Assembly: GCF_001273835.1 (NCBI RefSeq)
Contig: NZ_JHEI01000136.1
Span: 434,001-498,000 of the forward strand
Source: Leucobacter celer subsp. astrifaciens
GTDB lineage: Bacteria > Actinomycetota > Actinomycetes > Actinomycetales > Microbacteriaceae
DNA: 64,000 nt
Reading direction: 5' to 3'
Shown here: in pieces, positions 40,101 to 49,727 of the stretch
How positions within the stretch are numbered: the first letter of the stretch is position 1
How the letters are laid out: every line of letters begins with the position of its first letter
Made by a program: the position numbers and the translations under genes
Notes under the pieces: generated by a model
What the model was told of the DNA's origin: nothing
Databases searched by the model: none
Seen by the model: the letters and a program-made list of their open reading frames with translations, nothing else

Positions 40101-40951
40101 ACGACCAGACTCAGCAGAACCCCGAGGGGGCCGCACCACCGGCCGTCCGCGAACCCCTGCCGCAGGCGGATCGCACCCCGCTCATCGCCGGCAACTGGAA
40201 GATGAACCTGGATCATCTGCAGGCGATCGCGCTCGTGCAGAAGCTCTCCTGGAGTCTGAAGGACGTGCGGCACGACTACCAGCAGGCCGAGGTCGCGGTC
40301 TTTCCGCCGTTCACCGATCTGCGCTCCGTGCAGACGCTGCTCGCGGCCGACAAGCTGTCGCTCGCCCTCGGCGCGCAGGACGTCTCCCCGCACGAATCCG
40401 GTGCCTACACCGGCGATGTCTCGGCCGCGATGCTCGCGAAGCTCGACGTGGCCTACGTGCTCGTGGGGCACTCCGAGCGCCGCCAGGGGCACGGCGAGAG
40501 CGACCGGACCGTCGGCCTCAAGGCCCTCGCCGCGCACCGCGCCGGCATGGTGCCGATGATCTGCGTCGGTGAGACGGCCGAGGATCTCGAGGAGCACGGT
40601 GCGGCCGCGATCCCGCTCGCGCAGCTCACCGCAGCTCTTGCGGAGCTTCCCGCGGACGCCGAGTTCGTCGTCGCCTACGAGCCCGTCTGGGCGATCGGCA
40701 GCGGTCAGGCCGCGACGCCGGAACAGGCGGAGGAGGTGGCTCGCGCACTGCGCGAGGCGCTGCGCGAGCTGCGGGACGACACCCGCGCGGCAGCGACGCG
40801 CATCCTGTACGGCGGCTCGGTCGCGAGCCAGAACGTCGCGAGCTTCCTGCGCCAGCCGAACGTCGACGGCGCCCTCGTCGGCGGCGCCAGCCTCAAAGCG
40901 GACGAGTTCTCCCGCATCGTCCAGTTCAAGAAGCACGTCACCGCCGCGTAG
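40097..40951 (+). CDS. tpiA: Triosephosphate isomerase
   Basis: The 284-aa TIM-barrel enzyme interconverts glyceraldehyde-3-phosphate and dihydroxyacetone phosphate. Catalytic residues are Lys35 in NWKMN, the histidine of GHSERRQ (about 124) and the glutamate in AYEPVWAIG (about 195). The phosphate-binding loop is YGGSVASQN. An extra N-terminal stretch of about 20 residues makes it longer than the usual 250-260 aa. GTG 40097 overlaps the pgk stop; an internal start closer to [10 protein letters not shown] cannot be excluded. Confidence 0.96.
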   Translation: MNDQTQQNPEGAAPPAVREPLPQADRTPLIAGNWKMNLDHLQAIALVQKLSWSLKDVRHDYQQAEVAVFPPFTDLRSVQTLLAADKLSLALGAQDVSPHESGAYTGDVSAAMLAKLDVAYVLVGHSERRQGHGESDRTVGLKALAAHRAGMVPMICVGETAEDLEEHGAAAIPLAQLTAALAELPADAEFVVAYEPVWAIGSGQAATPEQAEEVARALREALRELRDDTRAAATRILYGGSVASQNVASFLRQPNVDGALVGGASLKADEFSRIVQFKKHVTAA

Positions 40952-40959
40952 CACCGCGC

Positions 40960-40980
40960 TCCTCGCGGCTCGCGCGAGGA
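40960..40980 (+). terminator. Possible terminator after tpiA
   Basis: An 8-bp stem (40960-40967 with 40973-40980) with a 5-nt loop starts 8 nt past the tpiA stop. A separate promoter for secG follows. Confidence 0.5.
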
Positions 40981-41008
40981 ACCGGAGCACACGCACAGAT
41001 CCTCCCGA

Positions 41009-41014
41009 TATACT
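41009..41014 (+). promoter_or_regulatory. Candidate -10 hexamer for secG
   Basis: TATACT is an excellent -10 match in a short AT-rich patch 45 nt before the secG start. No clear -35. Confidence 0.45.
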
Positions 41015-41058
41015 GAACGTTGGTTTTCCACGCCCTCGACCCCTGAAAGGTGAACCGC

Positions 41059-41307
41059 GTGCTCATCCTCAAGATCGCACTGATCGTCATCCTCGTGATC
41101 ACGAGCCTGCTGCTCACCCTCTTCATCCTGCTGCACAAGGGCCGGGGCGGCGGCCTCTCCGATATGTTCGGCGGCGGCGTCACCTCGAGCCTGGGTTCGT
41201 CGGGCGTGGCGGAGCGCAACCTCAACCGCATCACCGTGGTGGTCTCGCTGGTGTGGGTGGCCTCGATCGTCGGTCTCGGGCTCCTCGCCCGCTTCTCGGT
41301 CGTCTGA
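41059..41307 (+). CDS. secG: Preprotein translocase subunit SecG
   Basis: The 82-aa protein has two membrane helices (about residues 2-28 and 55-78) joined by the glycine-rich cytosolic loop HKGRGGGLSDMFGGG, the SecG signature. It assists SecYE in protein export. GTG 41059 is preferred to GTG 41050 because AAAGG lies 8 nt upstream of it. The location after tpiA is the usual one in Actinobacteria. Confidence 0.95.
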   Translation: MLILKIALIVILVITSLLLTLFILLHKGRGGGLSDMFGGGVTSSLGSSGVAERNLNRITVVVSLVWVASIVGLGLLARFSVV

Positions 41308-41330
41308 CCCGCACCGACCAGTCCAGCAAC

Positions 41331-41358
41331 ATGCTCGCGGGGGGACCCCCGCGAGCAT
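41331..41358 (+). terminator. Hairpin between secG and rbpA
   Basis: A perfect 13-bp inverted repeat (41331-41343 with 41346-41358) lies only 24 nt before the rbpA start and is followed by a pyrimidine-rich stretch. It could end secG transcription or lie in the rbpA leader; no separate rbpA promoter is visible after it. Confidence 0.6.
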
Positions 41359-41382
41359 CGCACTCTCTTCAGAAAGGTATCC

Positions 41383-41748
41383 ATGGCCGGCAGTAACGCC
41401 ATCCGTGGTGCGCGCGTCGGATCCGGCCCCATGGGGGAGCAGGATCACGGAGCTCGCGCCGATCGCATCCAGATTTCGTACTGGGACGCCCTGGGCAACG
41501 AGACGGTCCGCTACTTCGCGGCCGATGTCGCCGCAGAGGAGATCCCCGAGCAGATCGATTCCCCGACGACCGGCCTGCCCGCGGGCCGCGACCAGGCGAA
41601 CCCGCCGCTGCTCCCGAAGAACGAGCCGTACAAGACGCACCTCGCGTACGTGAAGGAGCGCCGCACGCCCGAGGAGGCCGACGAGCTCCTGGAGGCCGCG
41701 CTGCAGAAGCTGCGCGAGCGCCGCGGTACCGCCCGCAAGTCGGCGTAG
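41383..41748 (+). CDS. rbpA: RNA polymerase-binding protein RbpA
   Basis: RbpA binds RNA polymerase and the housekeeping sigma factor and stabilises the open complex. The 121-aa product begins with the conserved core-insert tail RGARVGSGPMGEQD, has the RbpA core domain (about 28-75) and the C-terminal sigma-interaction helix YKTHLAYVKERRTPEEADELLEAALQKLRERR. The cysteines that bind zinc in Streptomyces RbpA are all replaced: the region reads ISYWDALGNETVRYF and EQIDSPTTGLPAGRD. The core must therefore fold without zinc. ATG 41383 follows AAAGG. Confidence 0.94.
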   Translation: MAGSNAIRGARVGSGPMGEQDHGARADRIQISYWDALGNETVRYFAADVAAEEIPEQIDSPTTGLPAGRDQANPPLLPKNEPYKTHLAYVKERRTPEEADELLEAALQKLRERRGTARKSA

Positions 41749-41760
41749 CGGTCGCAGAGA

Positions 41761-41804
41761 CGCCGAAGGGCCGGGATCCCCGTGGGGGTCCCGGCCCTTC
41801 GGCG
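41761..41804. terminator. Bidirectional terminator between rbpA and pgi
   Basis: A perfect 16-bp stem (41761-41776 with 41789-41804) with a 12-nt, partly self-pairing loop lies between convergent genes. It is the strongest terminator in the window. Confidence 0.85.
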
Positions 41805-41868
41805 TGTGCCGGCCGGTTGAGCGACGGACGGCTGACCGGCCGAGCCTGGCGTTGCTCGGCGCGCTCGG

Positions 41869-43437
41869 CTACAGCGCCGCGAGGAGCTCGCCGAGCGATG
41901 GATCGCCGCTGCCCGAGAGGGGGAGTACGAGCACCGGCCGGCCGCGCTCCTCGAGCACCTCCCGGTCGCCGCGGACCTGGGCTGCGATGAGAGCGCCGAA
42001 GCTGCTCTCCGCACCGGGGATCATGAGGTCCCGGTCGACGACCTCGGTCACCTGCAGGAACGCGCCGAGGGCCGGCCCGCCCTTGTGCAGCTGCCCCACG
42101 GAGTGCAGGTAGGAGGGTCCGAATCCGAGCGCCACCGGAACGCCCAGCTCCGTGGCGAGCCGCTGCCGCAGCTCTCGCAGCGCCGCGGCGTAGCGACCCG
42201 CGGGGTCGACGTAGGCCTGGATCGCGAGATAGCCGCCCGCCGGTGCGATGGCCCGGAGCTCGGCGGCGAGCCGATCGGCGTCGGGCGCCTCGGGTGCGTC
42301 GGAGCCGCGTGCCGCCGCGGTTCCGAGTGCCGCACGCGCGGCCACCTTCGCCGCCTCGACGTCGGGCTGGTTGAACGGATCGATGCCCATGAGGCGGCCG
42401 AGGGCGGCCGTCGCGACCTCCCACAGCAGGATCTGGGAACCCAGCGCTCCGGCAGTCGCCAGGTCCCAGCCGGCTTCGGAACCCGTGTGGTCCGGATCCG
42501 GGAGAACAGCCCCCGCACGGACCCGCACGGTGTTCGCGGGCGGCGCGGCGATCTCAGCGGCCGTAGCGGGCAGCGCGATCGGCAGCACGCCCCGGCCGTC
42601 CTTGCCGGTCGACTCCGCGACGAGCTGCTCGATCCAGGCGCCGAAGCCCCACTCGGAGCCTGCGGCCTCGGAGACGGCGAGCACGAACCGCTCGGGCAGA
42701 CCGGCCGCGATCGCCGCGGCGAGACGCGCGGCGGGATTCTCGGGGGAGTCGCTCGCGAGGGCCTCGCGCACGTTCTGCGCGTCCGAGACCAGTGCGTGCA
42801 GATCGGCTCCGGCGAGGCCGGAGGGCACGAGCCCGAACGCGGTGAGGGCGGAGAAACGGCCCCCCACGTGCGGATCCGCGTTGAACACCCGCCGATTCGC
42901 CGCGCGGGACTCGCCGTCGAGAGGCGAGCCCGGATCGGTGACGATCACGATGCGCTCGGCGGGGTCGATGCCGACCGCGCGGAACGCGTGGGAGAAGGCG
43001 GCCAGATGGCTGCGCGTCTCGATGGTGCTGCCGGACTTCGAGCTCACGACGACCGCGGTGCGCGGCAGCTCCTGCGCGTCGAGCACGCGCCGCACCGCAT
43101 CGGGGTGCGTGGAGTCGATCATGGTCAACTCGACACCGGCCCAGCGGGTGATCACGGCGGGTGCGAGGCTCGAACCGCCCATGCCGCACAGCACGAAGCG
43201 ATCGACGCCCTGCGCCAGGAACTCGGCGCGCAGCGCTTCGATCCGCGGGATCAGCTGCTCCGCGGTCCGCATGAAATCGGTCCAGCCGAGCCGGATCGCA
43301 GCCTCGGGCTCAGCCGCGCGACCCCACAGCGAGGCATCCCGCCCGAAGATGCGACTCGCCACCCGATCCGACACCAGCCGCCGCAGCGGCTCCTCGAAGT
43401 CGGCGATATCCGATCCGATGCTCAGCTGAACACTCAT
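41869..43437 (-). CDS. pgi: Glucose-6-phosphate isomerase (short actinobacterial form)
   Basis: The 522-aa protein is a divergent PGI with two SIS-type sugar-phosphate folds. Recognisable segments are FVLCGMGGSSLAPAVI (equivalent to the GIGGS loop), VVSSKSGSTIET, the FSALTAFGLVPSGLAG segment, and DPFNQPDVEAAK near the C-terminus. It is shorter than the usual 550 aa. Related enzymes occur as the C-terminal half of transaldolase-PGI fusion proteins; here the gene directly follows tal with a 2-nt gap, an unfused version of that pair. ATG 43437 is chosen because family similarity begins at about SVQLSIGSDI. Confidence 0.9.
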   Translation of the reverse strand: MSVQLSIGSDIADFEEPLRRLVSDRVASRIFGRDASLWGRAAEPEAAIRLGWTDFMRTAEQLIPRIEALRAEFLAQGVDRFVLCGMGGSSLAPAVITRWAGVELTMIDSTHPDAVRRVLDAQELPRTAVVVSSKSGSTIETRSHLAAFSHAFRAVGIDPAERIVIVTDPGSPLDGESRAANRRVFNADPHVGGRFSALTAFGLVPSGLAGADLHALVSDAQNVREALASDSPENPAARLAAAIAAGLPERFVLAVSEAAGSEWGFGAWIEQLVAESTGKDGRGVLPIALPATAAEIAAPPANTVRVRAGAVLPDPDHTGSEAGWDLATAGALGSQILLWEVATAALGRLMGIDPFNQPDVEAAKVAARAALGTAAARGSDAPEAPDADRLAAELRAIAPAGGYLAIQAYVDPAGRYAAALRELRQRLATELGVPVALGFGPSYLHSVGQLHKGGPALGAFLQVTEVVDRDLMIPGAESSFGALIAAQVRGDREVLEERGRPVLVLPLSGSGDPSLGELLAAL

Positions 43438-43439
43438 GC

Positions 43440-44546
43440 CTAGCCCGCCTTCCGCAGCTCCTGCTCCACCGTCTCGCAGAGCTCGTCCCACGAGGCGTCG
43501 AACTTCTGCAGCCCCTCGAGCTCGAGCTTCTCAGTCACCTCGACGTAGTCGATGCCCTGCCCGGCGACCGCGTTGAGCAGCTGATTCGACTCGAGGTACT
43601 CGGAGGTGACCGTGTCGCCGCGCACCTCGCCGTGGTCGGCGAACGCCCGCAGCGTCGCCTCCGGCATCGTGTTCACCACGCCGGGCGCGATGAGTTCGGC
43701 GACGTAGAGGGTGTCGGGGAGCGCGGGGTCCTTGACGCCGGTCGAGGCCCAGAGCGGGCGCTGCGCGTTGGCGCCGAGGTCGCGCAGCAGGCGCGCGCGC
43801 TCGGTGGCGAACGACTGCTCGTAGACCTCGTAGGCGAGGCGCGCGTTGGCCACTCCCGACTGCCCCTTCAGCGCGAGCGCCTCATCGGTGCCGATCGCGT
43901 TCAGGCGGCCGTCGATCTCGCTGTCCACACGCGACACGAAGAACGACGCCACCGAGTGGATGCCCGACAGATCGATACCGGCCTCGCGGGCGCGCTCGAG
44001 CCCGGTCAGGTAGGCGTTGATCACCTGGCGGTAGCGCTCGAGGCTGAAGATGAGCGTCACGTTCACGCTGATCCCGGCCGCGATGGTCTCGGTGATGGCC
44101 TCGAGGCCCTCGACCGTCGCGGGGATCTTGATCATCGCGTTGGGCCGGTCCACCTTGGCCCACAGCTCGCGCGCCTGCACGACCGTGCCGGCGGTGTCGC
44201 GGGCGAGGCCCGGCTCGACCTCGATGGACACGCGGCCGTCGCGGCCGGCCGAGTCGGCGTACACCTCGGCGAACACGTCGCACGCGTCGGCGACGTCGGC
44301 GGTCGTGAGCTCGATGATGGTATCGGAGACGCCGAGCCCGCGCGCCGCGCACGCGGCGATCCGCTCCCCGTAGCCCACGCCGCCCGCGATCGCACCCGCG
44401 AAGATGGTGGGATTGGTGGTGACGCCGACCACGTCGTGGCTGCCGATCAGCTCGCGCAGCTCTCCGCTCTCGATGCGGCTCCGCGAGAGGTCGTCGAGCC
44501 AGATGCTCACTCCCGCGCGGCTCAGGTGCTGGGTCGATGCGCTCAT
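43440..44546 (-). CDS. tal: Transaldolase
   Basis: The 368-aa enzyme belongs to the long actinobacterial/cyanobacterial transaldolase type. The start [23 protein letters not shown] and [13 protein letters not shown] are hallmarks; the Schiff-base lysine lies in [44 protein letters not shown] and [17 protein letters not shown] complete the core. It transfers dihydroxyacetone units between sugar phosphates in the non-oxidative pentose phosphate pathway. ATG 44546 overlaps the tkt stop (ATGA) with GGAGG upstream. Confidence 0.96.
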   Translation of the reverse strand: MSASTQHLSRAGVSIWLDDLSRSRIESGELRELIGSHDVVGVTTNPTIFAGAIAGGVGYGERIAACAARGLGVSDTIIELTTADVADACDVFAEVYADSAGRDGRVSIEVEPGLARDTAGTVVQARELWAKVDRPNAMIKIPATVEGLEAITETIAAGISVNVTLIFSLERYRQVINAYLTGLERAREAGIDLSGIHSVASFFVSRVDSEIDGRLNAIGTDEALALKGQSGVANARLAYEVYEQSFATERARLLRDLGANAQRPLWASTGVKDPALPDTLYVAELIAPGVVNTMPEATLRAFADHGEVRGDTVTSEYLESNQLLNAVAGQGIDYVEVTEKLELEGLQKFDASWDELCETVEQELRKAG

Positions 44547-46621
44547 CCTGCTGCCTCCACTGCTGCAATGCTCTCGTGCGCCGCGGCGACCACGGCGTCG
44601 GTGGTGATCCCGAACTCCCGGAACAGGGTCTCGTAGTCGGCCGATGCGCCGAAGTGCTCGATCGAGACCGAGCGGCCGCGGTCTCCCACATAGCGCTCCC
44701 AGCCGAGCGCGAGCCCGGCCTCCGCGCTCACGCGGGCGGTGACGGCGGCGGGCAGCACGCTCTCGCGGTACTCCTCGCTCTGCTCGGCGAACCACTCCAG
44801 GCACGGGGCCGAGACAACGCGCGCGCCGATGCCCTCGGCCGCGAGACGCTCGCGCGCCGCGACCGCCAGCTGCACCTCCGAACCGGTCGCGATGAGCAGC
44901 ACGTCGATGTTCTCGGTGGGGGAGTCCGCGAGCACGTAGGCGCCCCTGCGCACGCCCTCGGCCGAGGTGCCCTCGAGCACCGGCACGTTCTGGCGGGTGA
45001 GGGCGATGCCGGCGGGCCCGGCGTGGCGCGACAGCACCTCGTGCCACGCGGCCGAGACCTCGTTCGCGTCGGCCGGGCGCACGATCGCGAGGTTCGGGAT
45101 CGCGCGCAGCGTGGCGAGCTGCTCGATGGGCTGGTGCGTCGGGCCGTCCTCTCCGAGTGCGACGGAATCGTGCGTCCACACGAAGATGCTGGGCACGTTC
45201 ATGAGTGCGGCGAGGCGGACGGCCGGGCGCATGTAGTCGCTGAAGATGAGGAAGGTGCCGCCGTACGAGCGGGTCTTCCCGTGCAGCTGGATGCCGTTGA
45301 GGATCGCGCCCATGGCGTGCTCGCGGATGCCGAAGTGCAGCACGCGGCCGTAGGGATCGCCACTCCAGCTCGAGGTGGAGTGATTCGCCGGGACGAAGGA
45401 TGGGACGCCGGGGATCGTGGTGTTGTTCGAGCCGGCGAGGTCGGCCGAGCCGCCCCACAGCTCGGGCATGATCGGGCCGAGCGCAGCCAGCACCTTGCCG
45501 CTGGCCGCGCGGGTCGCGATGCTCGCACCGGGCTCGAACGCGGGGAGCGCCTCGAGCGCGCCCTCGGGCAGCTGCTGCGCCTCGACGCGGTCGAAGAGCG
45601 CCTTCCGCTCGGGGTTGGCCTCGGCCCACGCGTCGAACGACCGCTGCCACTCGGCGCGCTTCTCGGCGCCGCGCTGCACGGCCTTGCGGGAGTGCTCGAT
45701 CACCTCGGGCGCCACGGCGAAGTGCTGCTCGGGATCGAAGCCGAGCGCGGTCTTCAGGCTGGCGAGCTCATCCGCGCCGAGCTTGGCGCCGTGGATACCG
45801 CCCGTGTTCTGCTTGCCAGGGGAGGGCCAGCCGATGATGGTCTTGAGGATGATGAGGCTGGGCTTCGAGGTCTCGGCCTTCGCCTCCTCGATCGCACGAT
45901 GCAGTTCGACGAGGTCCTCGACGTACGCGCCGGTCTTCTTCCAGTCGACCTCGAGCACCTGCCAGCCGTACGACTCGTAGCGCTTCGCCACGTCCTCGGA
46001 GAAGGAGATGTCGGTGTCGTCCTCGATGGAGATCTGGTTGGAGTCGTAGATCGCGATCAGGTTGCCGAGCTCCTGGTGCCCGGCGAGGCTCGACGCCTCG
46101 GAGGTCACGCCCTCCTGCAGGTCTCCGTCGCCCGCGACCACGTAGATGAAGTGGTCAAAGGGGCTCGTGCCCGGCGCGGCCTCGGGGTCGAACAGGCCGC
46201 GCTCGTAGCGGGCGGCGTACGCGAAGCCGACGGCCGAGGCGAGGCCCTGGCCGAGCGGGCCCGTGGTGATCTCGACACCGTCGGTGTGCCCGTACTCGGG
46301 GTGGCCCGGGGTCTTCGATCCCCAGGTGCGCAGCGACTTCAGGTCGTCGAGTTCGAGCCCGTAGCCGCCGAGGTACAGCTGCACGTACTGGGTGAGCGAT
46401 GAATGACCGACCGAGAGGATGAACCGGTCCCGGCCGATCCACTTCGGGTCGGCGGGGTCGTGCCGCATGACCCGCTGGTGCAGCAGATAGGAGACCGGGG
46501 CGAGGCTGATCGCCGTCCCCGGGTGTCCGTTGCCGACCTTCTCGACCGCGTCCGCGGCCAGCACGCGCGCGGTGTCCACCGCGAGGTCATCGAGCTCATC
46601 CCACTGCAGTTCGTTTCCCAA
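44543..46621 (-). CDS. tkt: Transketolase
   Basis: The 692-aa thiamine-diphosphate enzyme moves two-carbon units between sugar phosphates. The ThDP motif is seen as [40 protein letters not shown]. The substrate histidine is in VGNGHPGT and another in [10 protein letters not shown]. The pyrimidine domain has [13 protein letters not shown] with the catalytic glutamate and [17 protein letters not shown]. It leads a tkt-tal-pgi operon; ATG 46621 follows AAAGG. A TAGGAT hexamer (minus strand, 46671-46676) is a plausible promoter, and a perfect 16-bp palindrome sits in its leader. Confidence 0.97.
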   Translation of the reverse strand: MGNELQWDELDDLAVDTARVLAADAVEKVGNGHPGTAISLAPVSYLLHQRVMRHDPADPKWIGRDRFILSVGHSSLTQYVQLYLGGYGLELDDLKSLRTWGSKTPGHPEYGHTDGVEITTGPLGQGLASAVGFAYAARYERGLFDPEAAPGTSPFDHFIYVVAGDGDLQEGVTSEASSLAGHQELGNLIAIYDSNQISIEDDTDISFSEDVAKRYESYGWQVLEVDWKKTGAYVEDLVELHRAIEEAKAETSKPSLIILKTIIGWPSPGKQNTGGIHGAKLGADELASLKTALGFDPEQHFAVAPEVIEHSRKAVQRGAEKRAEWQRSFDAWAEANPERKALFDRVEAQQLPEGALEALPAFEPGASIATRAASGKVLAALGPIMPELWGGSADLAGSNNTTIPGVPSFVPANHSTSSWSGDPYGRVLHFGIREHAMGAILNGIQLHGKTRSYGGTFLIFSDYMRPAVRLAALMNVPSIFVWTHDSVALGEDGPTHQPIEQLATLRAIPNLAIVRPADANEVSAAWHEVLSRHAGPAGIALTRQNVPVLEGTSAEGVRRGAYVLADSPTENIDVLLIATGSEVQLAVAARERLAAEGIGARVVSAPCLEWFAEQSEEYRESVLPAAVTARVSAEAGLALGWERYVGDRGRSVSIEHFGASADYETLFREFGITTDAVVAAAHESIAAVEAAG

Positions 46622-46670
46622 GACTCACCTTTCCAAGGGCAGGAACGAGCGCGTTCGCGCTCACCGGATC

Positions 46671-46676
46671 AATCCT
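46671..46676 (-). promoter_or_regulatory. Candidate -10 hexamer for tkt-tal-pgi
   Basis: TAGGAT on the minus strand lies about 50 nt before the tkt start, with the palindrome at 46648-46663 between them. Confidence 0.4.
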
Positions 46677-46714
46677 AATGGCTGCTCCTGCGACAAGGGC
46701 GGGTAACATGGGAG

Positions 46715-47650
46715 ATGATGTCCACGCAGATCCCCACCCAGTCCAGAGTCGCGGCGACCCCTCCGCGCCGCAGCTTCGGTCGCATCGTCAAGAACTACGT
46801 GTCGCTGACCAAGCCTCGCGTCATGGAACTGCTGCTTGTGGTCACCGTGCCGGCCATGATCCTGGCCCAGGGCGGACTGCCGAATCTCTGGCTGGTGCTC
46901 GCGACGCTCATCGGCGGCGCGATGAGCGCCGGATCCGCGGGGTCGTTCAACTGCTACATCGACCGCGACATGGATCGCAAGATGAAGCGCACCGAGAACC
47001 GGCCGCTCGTCACGGGCGAGATCTCCGACCGCAACGCGCTCGTCTTCTCGTGGGTGCTCGGCGTGCTCTCCGTCGTGTGGCTGCTGCTCACCACGAACTG
47101 GCTGGCCGCAGCGCTCTCGGCGGCCGCGATCTTCTTCTACGTCGTCGTCTACACGCTGCTGCTCAAGCGCCACAGCGAGCAGAACATCATCTGGGGCGGG
47201 ATCGCGGGCTGCTTCCCCGTGCTCATCGGCTGGGCCGCGGTCACCGGCGACCTCGGCTGGCCCGCGTGGATCTTCTTCCTCATCATCTTCCTCTGGACGC
47301 CGGCGCACTACTGGCCGCTCTCGATGCGCTACCGCGAGGACTACGCGGCGGCCGGCGTGCCGATGCTCGGCGTCGTGCGGGGTCGCGTCACCGTCGGACT
47401 GCAGGTGATCCTCTACGCCTGGGCGACGGTCGCCTCGAGCCTGCTGCTGATCCCGGCGCCCGGGATCGGGTGGCTCTACACGGTGGTCGCCGTGCTCTCC
47501 GGAGGTTACTTCATCCTGCAGGCGCACCGCCTCTACGGCAGCGCGATCCGCGGCAGGGAGGGCAAGCCGATGCAGGTCTTCCACGGCTCGATCACCTACC
47601 TCTCCGTGATCTCGCTCGCCATCGCGATCGATCCGCTGCTGCCGTTCTGA
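46715..47650 (+). CDS. ctaB: Protoheme IX farnesyltransferase (heme O synthase)
   Basis: The 311-aa membrane enzyme attaches farnesyl to heme B, the first step of heme A synthesis for cytochrome oxidase. It has about nine hydrophobic helices. The UbiA-type metal/prenyl motif is NCYIDRDMDRKMKRTENRPLV (N-x3-D-x3-D), and the second conserved loop is around VVYTLLLKRHSEQNIIWGG. The start is ATG 46715 or the adjacent ATG 46718; TAACAT (46704-46709) is 5-8 nt upstream, so the gene may be leaderless. It is divergent from tkt. Confidence 0.96.
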   Translation: MMSTQIPTQSRVAATPPRRSFGRIVKNYVSLTKPRVMELLLVVTVPAMILAQGGLPNLWLVLATLIGGAMSAGSAGSFNCYIDRDMDRKMKRTENRPLVTGEISDRNALVFSWVLGVLSVVWLLLTTNWLAAALSAAAIFFYVVVYTLLLKRHSEQNIIWGGIAGCFPVLIGWAAVTGDLGWPAWIFFLIIFLWTPAHYWPLSMRYREDYAAAGVPMLGVVRGRVTVGLQVILYAWATVASSLLLIPAPGIGWLYTVVAVLSGGYFILQAHRLYGSAIRGREGKPMQVFHGSITYLSVISLAIAIDPLLPF

Positions 47651-47710
47651 CCCGGAGCTCCCCGGGCGTCGGGCGCAGCTCCCGCTGCGACGGAGCGATA
47701 GGGTGTGCGC

Positions 47711-48514
47711 ATGGCTGATGCATACGCACACGGACACCACGCGAGCGTGCTCCGCTCCCATACCTGGCGCACGGCCGAGAACTCGGCCGCGTACCTGCTC
47801 CCGCTGCTGCGCCCCGGCACACGGGTGCTCGACGTGGGCTCGGGACCCGGGACCATCACCGCCGATTTCGCGCGCCTCGTCGCTCCCGGGCAGGTCGTGG
47901 GCATCGACGCGTCGAGCGACGTCGTGGAGAAGGCCGCGGCCGATACGGCATCGCTCGGTCTCGCGAACCTCCGCTTCGAGACGGCGGACGCCTACGCGCT
48001 CGACATGGCCGACGACAGCTTCGACATCGCGCACGCGCACCAGGTGCTGCAGCACGTGGGAGACCCGGTCGCCATGCTCCGCGAGATGCGACGCGTCACC
48101 GCGCCGGGCGGGGTCGTCGCGGCCCGCGACGTCGACTACGAGGGCGTCATCTGGTCGCCGGACCATCCCGAGCTCACCGAGTGGCTCGAACTCTACCTCG
48201 AGGTGCACCGCGGGGTCAGCGGGGAACCCGCTGCCGGGAGACGCCTCAAGGCATGGGCGCGCGAGGCGGGCTTCGCGGAGGTGACCTGCTCGGCCTCGCT
48301 CTGGCTGTTCGAATCCGATGAGGATCGGGCGTGGTGGGGCGGCATGTGGGCCGAGCGCGCGGTCGCGTCCGCCTTCGCCGAGAACGCGATCCGTCTCGGA
48401 CTCGCCGATCGCGATCGGCTGGAGCGCATCTCGGCGGGCTGGCAGCGCTGGGCGGAGGATCCCGACGGCTGGCTGCTCATGCCGCACGCCGAGATCGTCG
48501 CGCGCGCCGGGTGA
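47711..48514 (+). CDS. Class I SAM-dependent methyltransferase
   Basis: The 267-aa protein has a standard Rossmann-fold methyltransferase core: motif I VLDVGSGPGT (residues about 41-50), motif II GIDASSDVVEKA and motif III-like FDIAHAHQVLQHVGDPVAML. This is the UbiE/COQ5-like pattern, but the substrate cannot be told. The ATG at 47711 lies 6 nt past TAGGGT (47699-47704), suggesting a leaderless start; a GTG at 47705 is an alternative. The C-terminal third is acidic and tryptophan-rich (WLFESDEDRAWWGGMWAE). Confidence 0.85.
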   Translation: MADAYAHGHHASVLRSHTWRTAENSAAYLLPLLRPGTRVLDVGSGPGTITADFARLVAPGQVVGIDASSDVVEKAAADTASLGLANLRFETADAYALDMADDSFDIAHAHQVLQHVGDPVAMLREMRRVTAPGGVVAARDVDYEGVIWSPDHPELTEWLELYLEVHRGVSGEPAAGRRLKAWAREAGFAEVTCSASLWLFESDEDRAWWGGMWAERAVASAFAENAIRLGLADRDRLERISAGWQRWAEDPDGWLLMPHAEIVARAG

Positions 48515-48547
48515 ACTCGCGTCCTGCGCCGGCGCTACGCTGATGGG

Positions 48548-49693
48548 ATGACCAGCCACGCGCACGAGTTCCACCCCAGCACCGCCGTCGTCGCCCTCGG
48601 CCGGCCGGATCCCGAGCCCGACGGACCCCTCAACCCGCCGATCGTGCTCAGCTCGACCTTCCGGGGCTCCCGGACGCCGGAGCCGGGGGAGCGGGTGTAC
48701 GCCCGCTACTCGAACCCGAGCTGGGAACCGCTCGAGTCGGCGATCGCCGCGCTCGAGGGGAGCGAGACCCCAGGTCTCGCCTACGCCTCGGGAATGGCGG
48801 CGGTGTCCGCGGCGCTGTCGCTCACCCCGATCGGGGGCGTCGCAGTGGTGCCGAGCGCCTCGTACAACGGCACGATCGGCCTGGCCCGTGAACTCGAGGC
48901 CGAGGGCGCTCTCCGGCTGCGCGAGGTCGATCCGCTCGACGTCGACGCCACGGTGGCGGCGCTCGACGGCGCGGACCTGCTCTGGCTCGAGTCGCCCACG
49001 AACCCGATGCTCGACGTGGTGGAGGTGCCCGCGCTGGCCCGGGCTGCGCGCGAGCGCGGTGTGACGGTCGTCGTCGACAACACCTTCAGCACCCCGCTTC
49101 GGCAGCGGCCGCTCGAGGTCGGCGCCGACGTGGTGGTCCACTCCGCGACGAAGTTCATCGCCGGGCATTCGGACGTGCTGCTGGGCCTCGCCGTGATGGG
49201 AGATCCCGAGCTGCGCGCGCGGCTCGCGAAGCGGCGCACGCTGCAGGGAGGGATCCCGGGTCCCTTCGAGGCCTGGCTCGCCCTGCGAGGCCTGCGCACG
49301 ATGGCGCTGCGTCTGGACCGCTCCGAGGAGACGACGGGCGAGCTCGCGCGGCGCCTGCTCGATCACCCCGCCGTCGCGCGCGTGCGCTATCCCGGTCTGC
49401 CGCAGGACCCGAACCACGAGCGGGCGCGGGCGCAGCTCGACGGCTTCGGCGCCGTCGTGTCGATCGAGCTCGCCGGCGGGGCCGAGGCCGCCGAGGCCTT
49501 CGTCGACGCGCTGCGGCTGTTCACGCCGGCCACCAGTCTGGGCGGCGTCGAATCCCTCGTCGAGCGCCGCCGCAGGCACGCCGCCGAGCCCGTGGAGGTG
49601 CCCGAGGCGCTCGTGCGCCTGAGCGTCGGGATCGAGCACGTGGAGGACCTGTGGGCCGATCTCGAGCGGGCGCTCGAGACGTTCGCGGGGTAG
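48548..49693 (+). CDS. Trans-sulfuration PLP enzyme, cystathionine gamma-synthase-like
   Basis: The 381-aa product belongs to the Cys/Met metabolism PLP enzyme family. The PLP lysine is in DVVVHSATKFIAGHSDVLLG, and LLWLESPTNPMLDVVEVPAL and VVVDNTFSTPLRQRPLEVGADV are the family core. The C-terminal TSLGGVESLVERRRRHA and RLSVGIEHVEDLWADLERAL match cystathionine gamma-synthases and lyases. It may use O-succinyl- or O-acetylhomoserine, but the exact reaction is open. TACGCT (48536-48541) ends 6 nt before the ATG, a leaderless layout. No met neighbours are present. Confidence 0.88.
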   Translation: MTSHAHEFHPSTAVVALGRPDPEPDGPLNPPIVLSSTFRGSRTPEPGERVYARYSNPSWEPLESAIAALEGSETPGLAYASGMAAVSAALSLTPIGGVAVVPSASYNGTIGLARELEAEGALRLREVDPLDVDATVAALDGADLLWLESPTNPMLDVVEVPALARAARERGVTVVVDNTFSTPLRQRPLEVGADVVVHSATKFIAGHSDVLLGLAVMGDPELRARLAKRRTLQGGIPGPFEAWLALRGLRTMALRLDRSEETTGELARRLLDHPAVARVRYPGLPQDPNHERARAQLDGFGAVVSIELAGGAEAAEAFVDALRLFTPATSLGGVESLVERRRRHAAEPVEVPEALVRLSVGIEHVEDLWADLERALETFAG

Positions 49694-49727
49694 GGGTTCA
49701 GCCCGCAGTTCCCGGCGACACGAGTGA

